Made by a program: the position numbers and the translations under genes. Shown here in pieces: positions 51,650-62,517 of a stretch of 64,000 nucleotides of DNA. The stretch is from Platanthera guangdongensis (Eukaryota; Streptophyta; Magnoliopsida; Asparagales; Orchidaceae), in contig CM077153.1 of NCBI GenBank assembly GCA_039583875.1, positions 118,416,568 through 118,480,567 on the forward strand. Reading direction: 5' to 3'. Within the stretch, counting starts at the first letter, position 1. Each line of letters starts with the position of its first letter. Below the pieces are notes generated by a model. It saw only the letters and a program-made list of their open reading frames with translations, searched no databases and was not told where the DNA came from.

Positions 51650-54600
51650 ATGGTTTGGTGAAAATATCTGCTCTTTGTAAATCAATAGAGATAAAGACAA
51701 GATTAATTTTATTTTTTGTCCACACAATCTCTAATAAAATGATGTCTAATCTCTATATGTTTGGTCCTATTATGATGCACTAGATTTTGTGCAATAGAAA
51801 TTGCACTGTTATTATCAAAAAAGATAGTTGAATTATTTAAGTTGAAATCATAATCCAGGAGCTGATTTTGAATCCACAAAATCCATGAGCAGCAACTACC
51901 AGCAGCAATGTATTCAGCTTCAACAGTTGATATAGACACAGAAGTTTGTTTTTTGCAAAACCAGGACACAAGTCTATCACCAAGGAACAGACAAGTTCCT
52001 GATGTGCTTTTCCTGTCAACTCTACATCCAGCAAAGTCAGCATTTGAGAATCCAGATAATTCAAATCCTGACTCAATAGGATACTAGAGTCCTAGATTAA
52101 GACAACCCTTTATATATTTTAAAATCCTTTTTAGTAAAAAAAAGTTATGATTCTTTAGGTTTGACTTGAAATCTAGCACAAATACAAGTAGAAAACATAA
52201 TGTTTGGCCTACTAGCTGTAAGATACAATAAGGACCCAACAATAGCCCTATATATTTTCTGATCAACTGGCTTGCCCTATTCATCAAAATCAACAACAAC
52301 ATTGGAAGGCATGGGTGTTTTCTTAGCTGAGGCATCTGACATCCCAAATCTTTTAAGTAGCTCTTTAGCATATTTAGACTGGGATATAAAGATACCATCA
52401 GGGGTTTGCTTCACTTGGAGACCAAGGAAGTAGGATAGTTCACCCATGCTACTCATTTCAAACTTTGAATGTATTAGGTCAGAAAACCTTTTGCACAGTT
52501 TGGAATCAATAGAACCAAAGATTATATAATCTACATATATTTGTACTAGCAAAATTTTAGATTTATGATGTCCAATAAATAAAGTCCTATCTACAATGCC
52601 TCTAATGAACTTATGCTCTAAAAGAAAATTAGTCAAGGTCTCATACCAAGCTCTTGGAGCTTGCTTTAGACCATAAAGGGCTTTATGCAACTTTAAAACA
52701 TAAGAGGGATGAGTTCAAGAAATAAAACCTTAAGGTTGTCCAATATATACTTCCTCTTTAAGTTCACCATTTAGAAAGACACTTTTTACATCCATCTGAT
52801 ATACTTAGAAGTTCTAGAATGCAGCATAAGCAAGAAAGATCCTGATAGCCTCAAGTCTTACAACAGGAGCAAAGGTTTGATCATAATCAATGCTTTCTTC
52901 CTGTGAATATCTTTGGGTTACCAGCCTAGATTTGTTTCTTACTATTCTTCTGTGTGCCTCCAACTTGTTCCTGAAGACCCATTTAGTTCTAATGACTAGT
53001 AGTCTTTGGATCTTTGAACTAAATCCCAAACTCTACACCTCTCAAATTGATTGAACTCCTCTTGCATTGCAGTAATCTAGTGGGGATCTTGCTCTGCATA
53101 TTTAATAGATTGAGGATCAATTTGAGAAATAAAGTAAGCATAAATCTGATCTTCGTTGGGTTGATGTCTTGTTTGCACACCGAATGATACGTCTCCAATC
53201 ACTTGAGATATAGGGTGATCTCTAAGTGTGACAAGATCAGCAGGTGGAGTTGGTACATCAACAGCTAGTGCAGTTAATTCCTCTCGTGGAATTATATTTG
53301 CTATTGTTGGTTCAATAATTTCAACATTAACTTCATCACTTTCTTCATCAATCTGTGGATAGGGATGCAAAGTAACCTCTTGTTTATGAATTAAATCATC
53401 CAACTTGTCACAGAGATAGGGTACCTACAATGAGTCTATGGTGGAAATTTCTTTCTCCTTGTGAAAAATATTAGTCTCATCAAAAGATACATGAACAGAT
53501 TATTCCATTTTTAGTGTTGATTTATTAAAAACTCTATAAGCCTTGCTGACTTGGGAATATCCAAGGAAAATTTCCTCTGTAGCTTTGGCTTCAAATTTCC
53601 TTAAGTGTTTCTTGTTATTATTATGAATATAGCATTTACACCAAAATACTTTAAAATAATCTACTTTAGGTTTCTTCCCTTTAAGTAATTCATAGGGGGT
53701 CTTACCCTTTAGCTTATGAATTAGACTTCTATTCAGAACAAAATTTGTTGTGCTTACTGCCTCTGCCCAAACGGATAGGGTAAAGTGAGCATCTACAAGT
53801 AATGCCCCAGCAGATTCAATCAGGGTTCTATTTTTCCTTTCAACAACCCCATTTTATTGAGGAGTTCTAGGAGTAGAAAAATATTATCTAATACCTTCCT
53901 TCTCACAAATTTATTGCATCAGAAGAGATTCAAACTCGGTGTCACGATCACTTCTGATCAATACAACCTGAGTAGAGTACTCAATCTTGATGCTCTTAAG
54001 AAAGTCTGTAAGAAATTAAAGTTATTTGACTTGTTTCTCAGAAAGAAAACACAAGTGTATCTAGAGAAATCATCAACAATAACTAGAGTGTATGACTTTC
54101 CTCCAAAACTTTATAAAGCTATCGGGCCAAAAAGGTCTATATGTAGCAAGTATAAAATCCTGGGTGAATCACTTTTATAAAAGGATCTGAAACTATTTTT
54201 AGTTTGCTTGCTTAATTGATAAGCCCTTTAGAGTCCTTCCTTCTTGTAAGAACTAGTAGGCAGTTCTCTAACAAGGTTGTCCCTAGATAATTTAGTAATA
54301 TTCCTAAGGTTTACATGACCTAGTCTCTTATGTCATAAATCATTAGTGTTACTTATTTGGTTTAATATACAAATTTCTGAATTAGTAAATTTGAAATTAA
54401 CTACATATATGTTTCCTTGTCTAATTCCAGTTAAAATAGTTTTGATTTTATCATAAGTAATAATGCAAGAAGACTGATTGAATGATACCTGATAACCTTC
54501 ATCACATAATTGGATTATGGAAATTCGGTTATTCTTGAGACCACTTACATAGGCTACCTTCAAGAAAGTCACTACTTCAACTTTGACATTTCCATATCCT

Positions 54601-54740
54601 TTTGTCTGTCCATAGTTTGAGTTTCCAAATATCACTTTTGGTCCAAGCTTTTCCTTGAAATCACTTTGGTTAGCTTTTGGTCCTATCATATGTTTTGAGC
54701 AACCACTATCTAAGTGTCAATGTCCCTCTGTGGTAGGATA
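51650..54740 (-). pseudogene. Pol of copia element D
   Basis: On the minus strand: protease LDSGCSKHMIG (~54712-54680), GYQVSFNQ..., the integrase core with APRTPQ-like PRTPQ and ERKNRTLIE (~53860-53820), KWVFRNKL (~52980), [15 protein letters not shown] (~52880), [12 protein letters not shown] (52690) and IYVDYIIFGS (~52535), where the second Asp of the YVDD motif reads Tyr. RNase H is at 51969-51709 with EAEYIAAGSCCS. Many stops and frameshifts. The RT would be inactive even if translated, since a catalytic Asp is lost. Confidence 0.82.
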
Positions 54741-54949
54741 GTTCTTTACCTGTAGAAAAAAAAAGACTAGTTGTTCTTGACCCAGGTAACCTTGGGTCCT
54801 TGATTTCTTTCAAATTTATAACTAAAAATATAAGAAAATTCTGGTTAGTCCTTATAACCTAGTGGATGATATCTCCTAGGAGAAATAATCTACTAAGTAA
54901 AAGGATTAATGAAAGTTTTAGTTTGATTAAAGTTTTGAAAAGAATTAAA

Positions 54950-55847
54950 GTTTTTGTTATAAGGAACTGGGTTCGACGAATTGTAATAAATTTGTCGATC
55001 TGCGTTTGACGAATAGGATGAGTTCGTCGAACTCCGTTCACAGAATGAAAGTATTCATTCTCTACCCCCCACATTCGTCGGTCGTGGTTCGACAAACCAT
55101 ATTGAGTTCGTCGAGCAGAGTTAGTAGAATAGTTATACAGAATATCTAAGTTCAAAGTTCGTCGATCTTAGTTCCACGAGCCATATTCATTTTTTTGAGC
55201 TTGGTTCGACGAATATGTTGAACATAATTTTTATTAAAAAAATTCTTTTTCTTTTGTTTAGTCTTATATAAAACTTTTGTTTCTTTATTAGTTTCTTCTA
55301 CCTTTTCTTTTCCTTTTTTTGAAATGAATTTAACATGAGTAGATAATATGTTTTTCTGTAATAGAGGAGGCTGACTAGATGAAGCTCCTAAGCCCAGTTT
55401 GCCATTAAGCCTGGCATTGACTGTACCTGTGATGTTCATCAATTTGATACTTCTCCCATTAATGGATTATTCAAATTTCATAGCCTCAGATAATTTCGTT
55501 TTTAAAGATATTATCTGTTCTGAAGCATTATCTAGATCATCTTTGAATTTAATATTTTCAGAAAATAGGCTATCAAATTCAGTTAGCTTTTCTCTGAGGA
55601 GTTTGATTTCCTTTTCAGATTTAATTAAATCATTACATAACAATTTAAATTCAGTTTTAAATTGATCTGAAGTAAAATCAAAAGAAGAAATTACCTAATC
55701 TTCTTCTGATACAGATTTATCTTTTAAGTTGTCAGCTTCTAAATTAGCAGCTTCTGAGTTGCTACAAGATGAATTGTTTGCCATCAAGCAGATCTCACTG
55801 GCCTTGGCCTCTTCTTCACCCTCACTGGAGCTGGATGAACTATGATC
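54950..55847 (-). pseudogene. Gag C-terminal part of copia element D
   Basis: A coiled coil (KSEKEIKLLREKL and similar, ~55660-55530), then LMNITGTVNARLNGKLGLGASSS (55440-55375), identical in large part to the B gag at 42935-42865. The tail has DRR/ARR repeats from TCGACGA-like words at 54960-55220. Stops near 55695 and 55470. The zinc knuckle part is absent, lost at the breakpoint 55848. Confidence 0.75.
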
Positions 55848-56281
55848 TCATATCAGAAGTTCAGCTGGACAAAGGACTATCTCAGTTCCACTAACTCAAG
55901 CTGCCCGGTCGGTGAGGCAGTACTGTCTTAATATTTGAAATCAGCTCAACGATCGTCGATCTCTGAACATGCATCAGCATAGGTGCATGGAGTTCCTTAG
56001 GGAGTACACCTACTATTGGAACCCTACTTGTGATTTGGGCTAGGTTCCCTATTAGGATTGATTAGATGACCCAATATGTATAGTCTATGGTCATAGAATA
56101 TTTACAGGATCAAGGTCATCTGCACATACTTAGATTGTTAGTACCCTCCTTCAGAAGACTTTAGAGACTGAAGACTTCAGGGGAAAATTAGTTAAAAAGA
56201 ATGCAAAAAAGTCTTTCGACGATAGCTGAACTCAGCTCAACGATCATTGATCTCAGATCGACAAACTCAAAGTTCCTCGGA
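55848..56281. other. Patchwork with a plus-strand LTR scrap
   Basis: 55848-56014 matches nothing I recognise apart from a TCGTCGATCT motif. From about 56015 TATTGGAACCC...GATTTGGGC matches the start of the G-type LTR on the plus strand for about 265 bp, including the AGTC...GTCATAG block and decayed TCGACGA words. It ends abruptly at 56281. This is probably a deletion or recombination joint between D and E. Confidence 0.6.
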
Positions 56282-57216
56282 TAAAAAGGAGTGTGAAGCT
56301 CCCGTATCGAACAGTACTCTTGTCGGGCAATTTAAAAACAAAACAAATCATGTCACCACATCAGCCTACTTTATGGCCTCCTATTGGCCATGGTTGTAAA
56401 CTCTAGGCTGCGCTGGAGTTAGTGGGATTCGACTGATTCCACCGCCTTTCCCTTCTCTGCAAAAGTTTCTCCAGACTTCTTCTCTGCCTTCGGGCGCCCA
56501 CTCTAATAGTCTCGGGCGAAGTGTCCCTACTTATCACAATTATAGCAAGTAACCAGGCCTCGTCGTGTAGTAACTCCACAGGCACCCAAAGTGGGGCTGG
56601 ACCGGAAGTCCTAGCCTTATTGTTCCACTTATAAAACCAAGATTTCTACGAGCTCGATACCTTGAACTCCGACTTCTTCGAGCTTGAGTCCTTCTTCGCT
56701 TGAACTCTCTTCATATCTTTCTCCAGAGATCAGGCGGTATTGACCAGAGTTACGAAACCCTGCGTAATGGGCCCAAAGAGTAGTAGCCTTAGAACATCAC
56801 ACAGACCCTCATAGAACCGGTTGGTCTTGCGCTCGTCGTCAGCAAAAGTAGCGCTAGCATAATGTCCCACCTCGTGAACTAGTGGAGATACTCATCCACA
56901 CTACTATCTCCCACGTCAGTCTCTGGGACTGATTCTCCATGTCAATTTTCTACGGCGAGCGGAGGTATCTAGCCAAGAATAACCTCAAGAACTCCTCCGT
57001 CGAGACATCGGTGAGTTGTCGTCGAACCAAGAGGTGCAGCTCCAACTCCTCCCACCACAGTCTCGCCTCTCCATCCAACATGAGAGCGGCTATGGTTGAC
57101 TTCTGCCATTCCTTTGTTTCATTCGCCGTCATTACTCTCTTAACACGAGAGAGCCAATCCTCGGCCTGGGTTGGGGTTCCAGTCCCCATAAATACTGGAG
57201 GATTGAAGCTCATCAC
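56282..57216 (-). pseudogene. Gag and protease start of E
   Basis: On the minus strand, gag begins near 57216 with FNPPVFMGTGTPTQAEDWL and LDGEARLWWEELE, a clear Retrotrans_gag match. The zinc knuckle near 56560-56520 reads CYNCDK, then a stop, then GHFARD, so it is damaged. The protease active site DTGAS at 56294-56308 is intact, unlike in C, but the frame ends at the breakpoint 56282. Confidence 0.78.
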
Positions 57217-57715
57217 ATATTTAAGCTACTTTTCTATCTCTCTTCTTGGCGCCAAAGGTTCTACAACCATTCTTTCAACCACTCCAGGCTCTACTGCACG
57301 AAGCATCACCTGCTCCATGATAGGGGCAGGAGGTTGTGCTTGCCTCCCTGTCTGGGAATTTATCATTGCAAACACCGCCTCTGGCACAAGTCTTATCATT
57401 TCCGCCTAAGGATCGGATGCAGGTGCATTATTATGTGCACCGCTTTCTGCTGAGTGCGGATGTTCGGACTATTCTACACCACTCCTGGTCACCTATATAC
57501 GTAGGACACAACATTAAGGGACCAATGTAAATTGCAAACAACAATCATAGGAACACACAGTTTCCCCAAACATGTGTATTTTCATTCCTAAGTGGGCAAT
57601 CATGGGTTCTTTTCATGTTATAACGATGACGCACATACATGTGCTCAACACCCCTTAAAATAATTCGCCCACGAATTCATATAAACAAGACCGACACCGT
57701 AGTCTAATAAAAAAT
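57217..57715 (-). other. Gag N-terminal end and leader of E
   Basis: Decayed sequence between the recognisable gag and the LTR. It is Ala/Met-rich on the minus strand (about 57340-57290) and probably holds the gag start. No intact frame. Confidence 0.4.
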
Positions 57716-58062
57716 TGTAACACCCCCATCCATAACATGGGATATAACATAGGTCCGGTCGGGGCCCCACGCCATATACCACGGACAGTCAGTGGAGTTA
57801 CATATTAATACCAAATAACTATTACACAATATTGAATCCTAACATAGAGCATTATAGCAGAAGTTTTTAAATTAGTTAGAAGGACCCATCAGAGAACATG
57901 AATGTACGCTAAAACACAAAGCAGGAAAGAAAGAACGAATACACAAGGAATCTTGGCCTTATGTCGTTACAATTATTTTCTTAAATAAGAAGTGTTTTAC
58001 ATATTTCGGCACACATGCCGGCCATACATGAAAATAGGAAAATAAAACACTTCGCTTAGGCC
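57716..58062 (-). repeat. Partial LTR of E
   Basis: TGTAACACCCCCATCC...GGTCCGGTCGGGG, like the first 80 bp of the C LTRs (ATGGGTCCGGCCAGGGCC). Truncated by F at 58062. Confidence 0.75.
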
Positions 58063-58189
58063 TGAAAATGTTTAAGTTGTCTACCTAAATCACCTAGAGG
58101 GGTGAATAGGGGAGTTCTGTGTCTTTTTGCGGAATAAAAATTTGTACGAGCGATGCGCAGAAAGTAAACAAGCAACCACAAACGACACA

Positions 58190-58232
58190 ATGAATTATAG
58201 TGGTTCCCCAACCTTGGGTGCATCCACTTTTC
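58190..58232 (-). promoter_or_regulatory. Core promoter block of the F LTR
   Basis: On the minus strand: GTGGATGCACCCAAGG, then TTGGGGAACCACTATAATTC, with TATAAT at about 58194-58199. Same order and spacing as in A, B and G. Confidence 0.55.
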
Positions 58233-58859
58233 ACCTCACCGATCAAGCAACACACTAGACTCGACAACTTCACCATTCTCTCAGATTGAAAATAATCCTA
58301 CAACGCGGAACAAAGTTCCTAACACTCGAAGCATAAACCACTCCTACAACAACTCAAAGAATAACTCCTACAACTCGGAGTAAAACTCCTACAAAAATAA
58401 AATGAATTTACAATCAGAAATACAATGTCTTATCTTCACAGATCTAGTTAAAACTCGGCTTCTTCCTTCTTGAAAAACTGAAAAGCCCTTATCAGAAAAG
58501 TTGCGGAAGAAATCTGAGAATCCTTGGATTTGAGAACTTAGGTTGACCACAATCAAGGAGAAGATTTGAATATTTCGAAAATCTTGATCGGTGAACTCCT
58601 TATTTTCTGTATCTTCAGATCAAGAGAAGATATGCGATGAAGAACAGAGCGGCGACGACGCTTCTCGATTTAGAAATTTTAGAATGATTCAGAACCTTGA
58701 AAATTATTCTTAGGGTTTGTTAATTCTGACAAGACCTTTTATAGAACATTCTTAACGGTCTAAATTACATTAAATGAGATCCACGTGGACCAATCAAGAG
58801 TTAATGAAAGTTCATAGTGAATCCGTTAAAACTTAGAAAAAACCAGAAAACTGAACTTC

Positions 58860-59330
58860 ATTTCTCGAGAGAGGTAAGTGTTCTCGAGAAGAAATTTCGA
58901 TTTCTCGAGAAGAGGTATGAAGTTCTCGAGAAAAATACTTAACAAAAATGTAGAGGTGGAATTCTGGTATCTCGAGAAATAATAGACCTGTTACTCGAGA
59001 ATGATAATGCATCTCGAGAAAAAATCTCTGGTTCTCGAGAAAAGAATTCTGGGTCTCGAGATATAGCATCTGGTTCTCGAGAAAAGATTTTGGCCTTCTC
59101 GAGAAAAGTCGTCATCTTCTCGAGAAAAAGACTTAGAGAAATTTTAGAGCTTATATAGAAGTAACTCGAGAAGAAGAGTTATGATCTACTCAAGTACGTG
59201 TGGCTTTCTCGAGAAGTGCACTAGGAATTCTCGAGAACAGCTTCTGCTACTCGAATACATGACTAAGCTTACTTGAGTACTAAAAATAATTCTACTCGAG
59301 TACAATAAGTCCTACTCGAGAATAGCACTT
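58860..59330. repeat. TTCTCGAGAA palindrome array in the F LTR
   Basis: About seventeen copies of CTCGAGA within TTCTCGAGAA or a close variant in 470 bp, some decayed to CTCAAG or CTCGAATA. The position within the LTR corresponds to the GTGTCGACAC array of A. Confidence 0.88.
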
Positions 59331-59647
59331 AGAAATTTTTTATTATCCCGAAAAAGTATTTTCTTCAAGAAATCCAGCAACCAGCTTTTCTCCCGTAGTT
59401 TTAGTACTTGAAAAAGAAGTGTGTCCCAATAGAGAGGTTACACATGAGTCAACAACATGGATCATACAATGAGGGATAAATTGTTTTTCCTGTGTTTGGT
59501 GACCCATTGTAAACTAACATTGGTCCACACTTGCCAATTATAACCTGCAATCACTCAACTTGAAAGACATCAAATAGAAACTTAATTCATCTTAGTTCAA
59601 GGGTGACTTCATACAAATCTGGGTTATTGTGGATACAATGCCTAACA

Positions 59648-59856
59648 ATCTCCCCCATTTGTAGACGTCAGAACCCTCTACACTAAGGTGAATTATATCA
59701 ATATAAATAAATAAAAAAACAATAATCATAAAAAGTGGAAGAAATTCTATGCAATAAAAGATATAAATCATCAAAATTTAAAGATGTATATATATATATA
59801 TAGAAATTGTTCAGGAAAAATCTATTCCACAAAATTTCTCATATATAAGACTTTAA
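59648..59856 (-). other. Polypurine tract and 3' UTR of F
   Basis: AAATGGGGGAGAT on the minus strand (59648-59660) abuts the LTR. The rest is AT-rich, with a TA repeat at about 59790-59803. Confidence 0.7.
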
Positions 59857-60860
59857 TCATCTTATATCCCTTCTTGGTCTGTTGTTGTTGGTGCTTCTGA
59901 AGTTTGTATTCTTGTCTTTGAAAATACATGTATGGCTTTGGAAAATACTTGGTTGGTGTAGGAGGAGCAGTTGGATCATCTTAACTATACTTTCTATCAT
60001 GTAGTCTTCTGAGAGCCATGGATTTTTCATATTGCATCCATTCAGTATGAGAGTAGTAATCATCCTTGTGTACACTTAATTCCTTAACAAGTCTTAAAGT
60101 ATAAAGAATACTGGATTTTGATGTAGGTCTCCAGACCTCAACAAATTCTCTTTTAGCATGCTCTAGCATGGGAATGGACCTTCTAGCAGTGGCACCATCA
60201 CCATAATTTCTTATTTTAGATATTTGTATCTTAGGAGGTACTTGAGGAGGCACATTAGCTTGTTCAGAATCCCATACTTGATCATATGTGTCAGGAGGTG
60301 GAGCTTCAAAATGTCCAGGGCCTGGAGAGAATGCAGGTCTATTTACATCCAGGATAGCAGGTGGGGGTGCAGAGGGATTAACTAAGAAGTCCAGTAAAAT
60401 CTGATTATGCATCCATACCGTAGTATCATATGTATAAAGATTTGTGTTCTTAACTTCCTTTAGCACTGATGTTTAAATTTCTTTCATTTGATCATCCAAT
60501 TTATCTTTCATTGTTTATACTTGCTTCTCTAGCTGTTCTTTGACATTATCCTCCCCTTTTCTGACTTCTATATATAGGGTACTTATAGCGACCTTTTGAA
60601 CTATCAAACTCCTTCACATGTTTTGAAGTTGTGACTTTCATCATGCTTTTCCAATTGAATTTGATTATTTGTCAGGGTGATTGATTGGTCCATGACATGA
60701 CCAATACTAGTGATTGTATGGTCTAAGGCTTTCCCACCTATTTGGAACAGGTGTTTGAGAGAATCGGTATTATATTGTATTTCAGCAAATTCTCTACTCA
60801 TTTCTTTTTCTAGAGCAGTCATTTTGTCAGTGACAACTTTAAGAGAGTCGTCAAAATAAG
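59857..60860 (-). pseudogene. ORF3 C-terminal part of F
   Basis: Right to left: FDDSLKVVTDKMTALEKEM..., then IGGKALDHTITSIGHVM (60860-60604), a coiled coil that corresponds to the A ORF3 around KGGNAVVYL. After a frameshift come 60466-59981, a Pro-rich stretch, EFVEVWRPTSKSS and EWMQYEKSMALRRL, then a TAA near 59980 and KYFPKPYMYFQRQEYK in the same frame. The final motif is shared with A (KYFPKPYHYFERQ), although the LTRs and the middle differ. Function unknown. Confidence 0.7.
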
Positions 60861-62311
60861 TGATGCGTCGGCAAGTGCACCGGTCGCTATCAAGTAATAA
60901 TTTTGAGAATAGCTTCACCGAATGTCGATCTCGAGGGAATGCAAGTTGGGTAACATGATTGTGTCCCAGAAAGATCGTTACTAAGGGTTAAATGAAACAA
61001 CAATGGGGGTTAGTTTTTGATTCCTAATGCTAACAAAATAAAAAAAGGACTAATGCATCGTAAGCACCGCTTCGCTTGGTTGATAGAACTAGTGCATGAC
61101 GCTATGTCGTGCTTCGTGAGGCGAATGGACAAAGAGAAAGCGGATGGAATGAACACATGTGCAGATAGTGAGGGTCACAGTAACCTCTTCAACCACCAAC
61201 ACTAGCCTTTGCTAGAGTGGTTCTAGTGCGCGAGTGGAGTGGATGTGAATGGAGGCGAGTGAATCACAGCTAATAACAGAGGATGTAACTAACCCAAGCA
61301 AACTTCATTCATAGACAAATAAAAACAAGTTCAGGTTCATTACAAGCTTTAGAGTACAATCCACTATGGAGAAGAGGTAGAATAAACCAAAAGGGGGAAA
61401 GCATAGCCGTGGTTCTTTGCCGGAATGGTGGGATATAAGTCAACTTCTCGGCTCCGACCGTTGGTTTCGTCCGGAGGTAAATGGGTTGTAAATCCACTTG
61501 TCTTCCTATGTCTTATTCCCTTTCCTTCAATATTTTCTCCCTTTTGCCCAAATGAGTAGTACCGAAAGATCTCTGTTGCACACTACCGGAGGCCGAAAAC
61601 TCTCTGAAGGGTTGAATATGGCTTCGGATCGCCTAAGAAAGCTTCCTAGAGGGTGGAGATGAGTGGAGGACCTGCGGGGCTGAGAAATGGTGCTTTCGCG
61701 CGTAGCAGCGTGACAGAAAATGAAAGTTCCCTGCCCTAATTCTCAAGCTTGTGTATAAATACTACAGCAGAAAATTAGAACGCACGATCAGAGGCGCACG
61801 GCCAGTGGTAGTGCGCACTGGTTCCCCTGATCGTGTGATTAGTAATGGCAGAACTTTAAAAAATAGAATAAACGCACATGAGCAATAGCGCACGACCAGA
61901 GGTCGTGCGCACTATGTCCAATGATCGTGTGATTGCCCCAGACAGAACTTGGAGAATAGTGTGCACGATCATTGGCTCACAACCAGTGGTCGTGCTCTAT
62001 AGATCCAATGATCGTGCACAGTATTCCTGTACCGTATGGGGTTCGATGAACAGATAGCGCACGACTAGCGGTCATGCACTAAGGAGTCCATTGACCTTGC
62101 ATGTGTAAAAATGCATGATCAGTGGCCCTTAGGCGGAAAACATTCCCAAACGATCCCAGAACACAAACACGGCCCTTGTACCTGTAGCAAAAACAGAAGA
62201 GCCACCGAAATGGGCATTCCACATTCTCCAGACACAAAAAAACACCAGGTATGGAAAAAAGTATGAAAACTATGGAATCACACTGAAAACAGGCGAAAAG
62301 TGCACTTAACA
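60861..62311. repeat. Putative LTR H, rich in inverted repeats
   Basis: Starts sharply with TGATGCGTCGGCAAGTGCACCGG, a type of LTR start seen in plant retrotransposons, inside the ORF3 of F. It may end at TTAACA (62311), giving TG...CA and 1451 bp. I find no 5-bp duplication, no primer site and no coding sequence, so neither the right end nor the orientation is certain. Confidence 0.45.
61775..62125. repeat. Inverted-repeat array in H
   Basis: At least four units of about 60-80 bp, each with GCACGACCAGAGGTCGTGC or a decayed form, followed by TCCAATGATCGTG. Each core is an imperfect palindrome of about 19 bp. Confidence 0.7.
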
Positions 62312-62517
62312 TGGAATGGACATAATAACAAATATGAACAATTATGTGATGGAGACTGCGGCCCCCAACATGTTGATGATAATGAAGGCATGCTCGCGGA
62401 AGATCTTTCTCCGTCTCCAACACAAGACTTACGGCACCATGGTGACCTTGTAAAGCGACACTACAATCTCTGCCCTCGGCGCATAATGGCCAAATAATAT
62501 TTAGTTGCGCATTATTT
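62312..62517. other. Unassigned stretch before LTR I
   Basis: An open frame of 65 codons at 62300-62497 ends ...YNLCPRRIMAK; I cannot assign it. It may be the end of a pol-like ORF or the beginning of LTR I. Confidence 0.3.

Larger units (their letters stand above)
51532..55847 (-). mobile_element. Copia element D, right (5') segment
   Basis: Continues D from 1621. On the minus strand it holds the C-terminal part of gag, then protease, integrase, RT and RNase H, then a short motif-rich spacer at 51532-51590. The element is cut at about 55848: the gag start, primer site and 5' LTR are missing. It is closely related to B, element for element, but more decayed. Confidence 0.8.
56282..58062 (-). 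mobile_element. Gypsy fragment E (Tekay-like): LTR start, gag, protease start
   Basis: A minus-strand fragment: part of an LTR (57716-58062, TGTAACACCCCC...), the leader, gag and the first part of protease, cut at 56282. It is related to C but clearly diverged. The primer site next to the LTR has decayed beyond recognition. The LTR is cut at 58062 by element F. Confidence 0.75.
58063..59647 (-). repeat. 3' LTR of F
   Basis: 1585 bp, TGAAAATGTTTAAG...GCCTAACA. Carries the promoter block GGTTCCCCAACCTTGGGTGCATCC (58202-58225 region) and the TTCTCGAGAA array. Confidence 0.85.
58063..60860 (-). mobile_element. Copia fragment F (Sirevirus-like): 3' LTR and ORF3
   Basis: Minus-strand fragment with the 3' LTR (58063-59647), purine tract and the C-terminal two thirds of an ORF3. 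It is cut on the right at 60860 by H. It is a different family from A, B and D, with its own palindrome. Confidence 0.82.
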
